Translations under genes and position numbers: made by a program
Shown: positions 49,401 to 49,600 of the stretch, piece after piece
Layout: each line of letters starts with the position of its first letter
Numbering within the stretch: the stretch's first letter is position 1
From: Streptomyces bambusae
GTDB lineage: Bacteria > Actinomycetota > Actinomycetes > Streptomycetales > Streptomycetaceae
Length of the DNA stretch: 49,600 nucleotides
Assembly: GCF_019400985.1 (NCBI RefSeq)
Contig: NZ_WTFF01000016.1
Coordinates: 1-49,600, forward strand
Direction of reading: 5' to 3'
Notes under the pieces: generated by a model
The model's input: the letters and a program-made list of their open reading frames with translations, nothing else
Databases searched by the model: none
Told to the model about the DNA's origin: nothing

Positions 49401-49600
49401 AACGGGCCACAGGCCCCGACTCCGTGAAACGGAGTCACTCCGGCCTGCGAAGCAGGCCGTTTGGCCGGAGAGCAGCGAAAGCCGAACGGGTCCGGGGCGA
49501 AGCTCAGGACCCCGGCCCGAAGGGCCGGCCCTGGCCCGGCGAAGCCGAGTTCCGCCGAGCGCAGCGAGGCGGTTCGTTGGCACAGCGCGCAGCGCTGTGG
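49330..49600. other. Telomere-like field of triloop palindromes
   Basis: Perfect hairpins with three-base purine-rich loops follow one another: GCCCGC-GGA-GCGGGC (49330-49344), GACTCCGT-GAA-ACGGAGTC (49418-49436), GGCCTGC-GAA-GCAGGCC (49442-49458, inside a CTCCGGCC/GGCCGGAG outer stem), CCGGCCC-GAA-GGGCCGG (49512-49528), CCGCC/GGCGG (49552-49572) and CACAGCGC-GCA-GCGCTGTG (49581-49599). No coding bias on either strand. This matches the end structure of linear Streptomyces replicons, in which the single-stranded 3' end folds into such hairpins. Confidence 0.65.

Noticed and set aside
49330..49600. Integron attC array or CRISPR repeats
   Set aside because: The palindromes differ in sequence and spacing, have no conserved core site and carry no spacers of constant length.

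Overview
The window is high-GC DNA (most genes have G or C at nearly every third codon position) with GTG/TTG starts, GGAGG-type ribosome binding sites, many TetR-type regulators, secreted proteins with Sec or Tat signals and two Ser/Thr kinases. This fits Streptomyces or a close relative. The last 300 bases are packed with short perfect palindromes closed by GAA/GCA triloops, as at linear Streptomyces chromosome ends. I therefore read the window as a chromosome-arm stretch running towards a telomere on the right. No rRNA gene, canonical tRNA or CRISPR array is visible.

Left part (1-30400) is ordinary arm gene content. It holds a 5'-truncated S9 peptidase, a SufR-like regulator divergent from a DoxX membrane protein, a small membrane protein behind a 38-bp palindromic operator, and a substrate-binding protein with an IS605-type tnpB element inserted just upstream. 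It continues with an HxlR regulator divergent from a FAD-linked oxidase. A five-gene minus-strand run follows (helix-bundle protein, PPK2, P-type ATPase, SulP permease, membrane alpha/beta hydrolase), then a coupled luciferase-like monooxygenase/FMN reductase pair, an S41 peptidase and TetR-controlled hydrolases.

The most unusual locus is 24232-26602 (minus strand). A macro-domain gene is followed 73 bp later by a 539-aa protein that fuses a complete uracil-DNA-glycosylase (UNG-type) domain to an R-S-E class ADP-ribosyltransferase. ART writer plus macro-domain eraser is the logic of DarT/DarG-like toxin-antitoxin and anti-phage systems, but the DNA-glycosylase fusion is not an arrangement I know. 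The glycosylase part carries Asn at the catalytic Asp position and other active-site changes, so it may be a DNA sensor or have altered specificity.

Middle part (30800-44200) holds an M4 metallopeptidase, a Ser/Thr kinase whose catalytic domain contains an in-frame insertion of a small Streptomyces palindromic repeat, a putative HTH protein, two secreted proteins (one a Tat-exported TagC/baseplate-like propeller), a 1220-aa kinase/WD40 protein and an alpha/beta hydrolase. Transposase and regulator relics lie between them.

Right part (44600-49600) is decayed mobile DNA: an integrase 3' fragment, an XRE gene with a nonsense codon, a Cys-rich protein, a TniQ gene and a TniQ'-TniB chimera lacking its P-loop. 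After these come a lower-GC DUF6414-like gene, a tRNA-like structured RNA and the telomere-like palindrome field.
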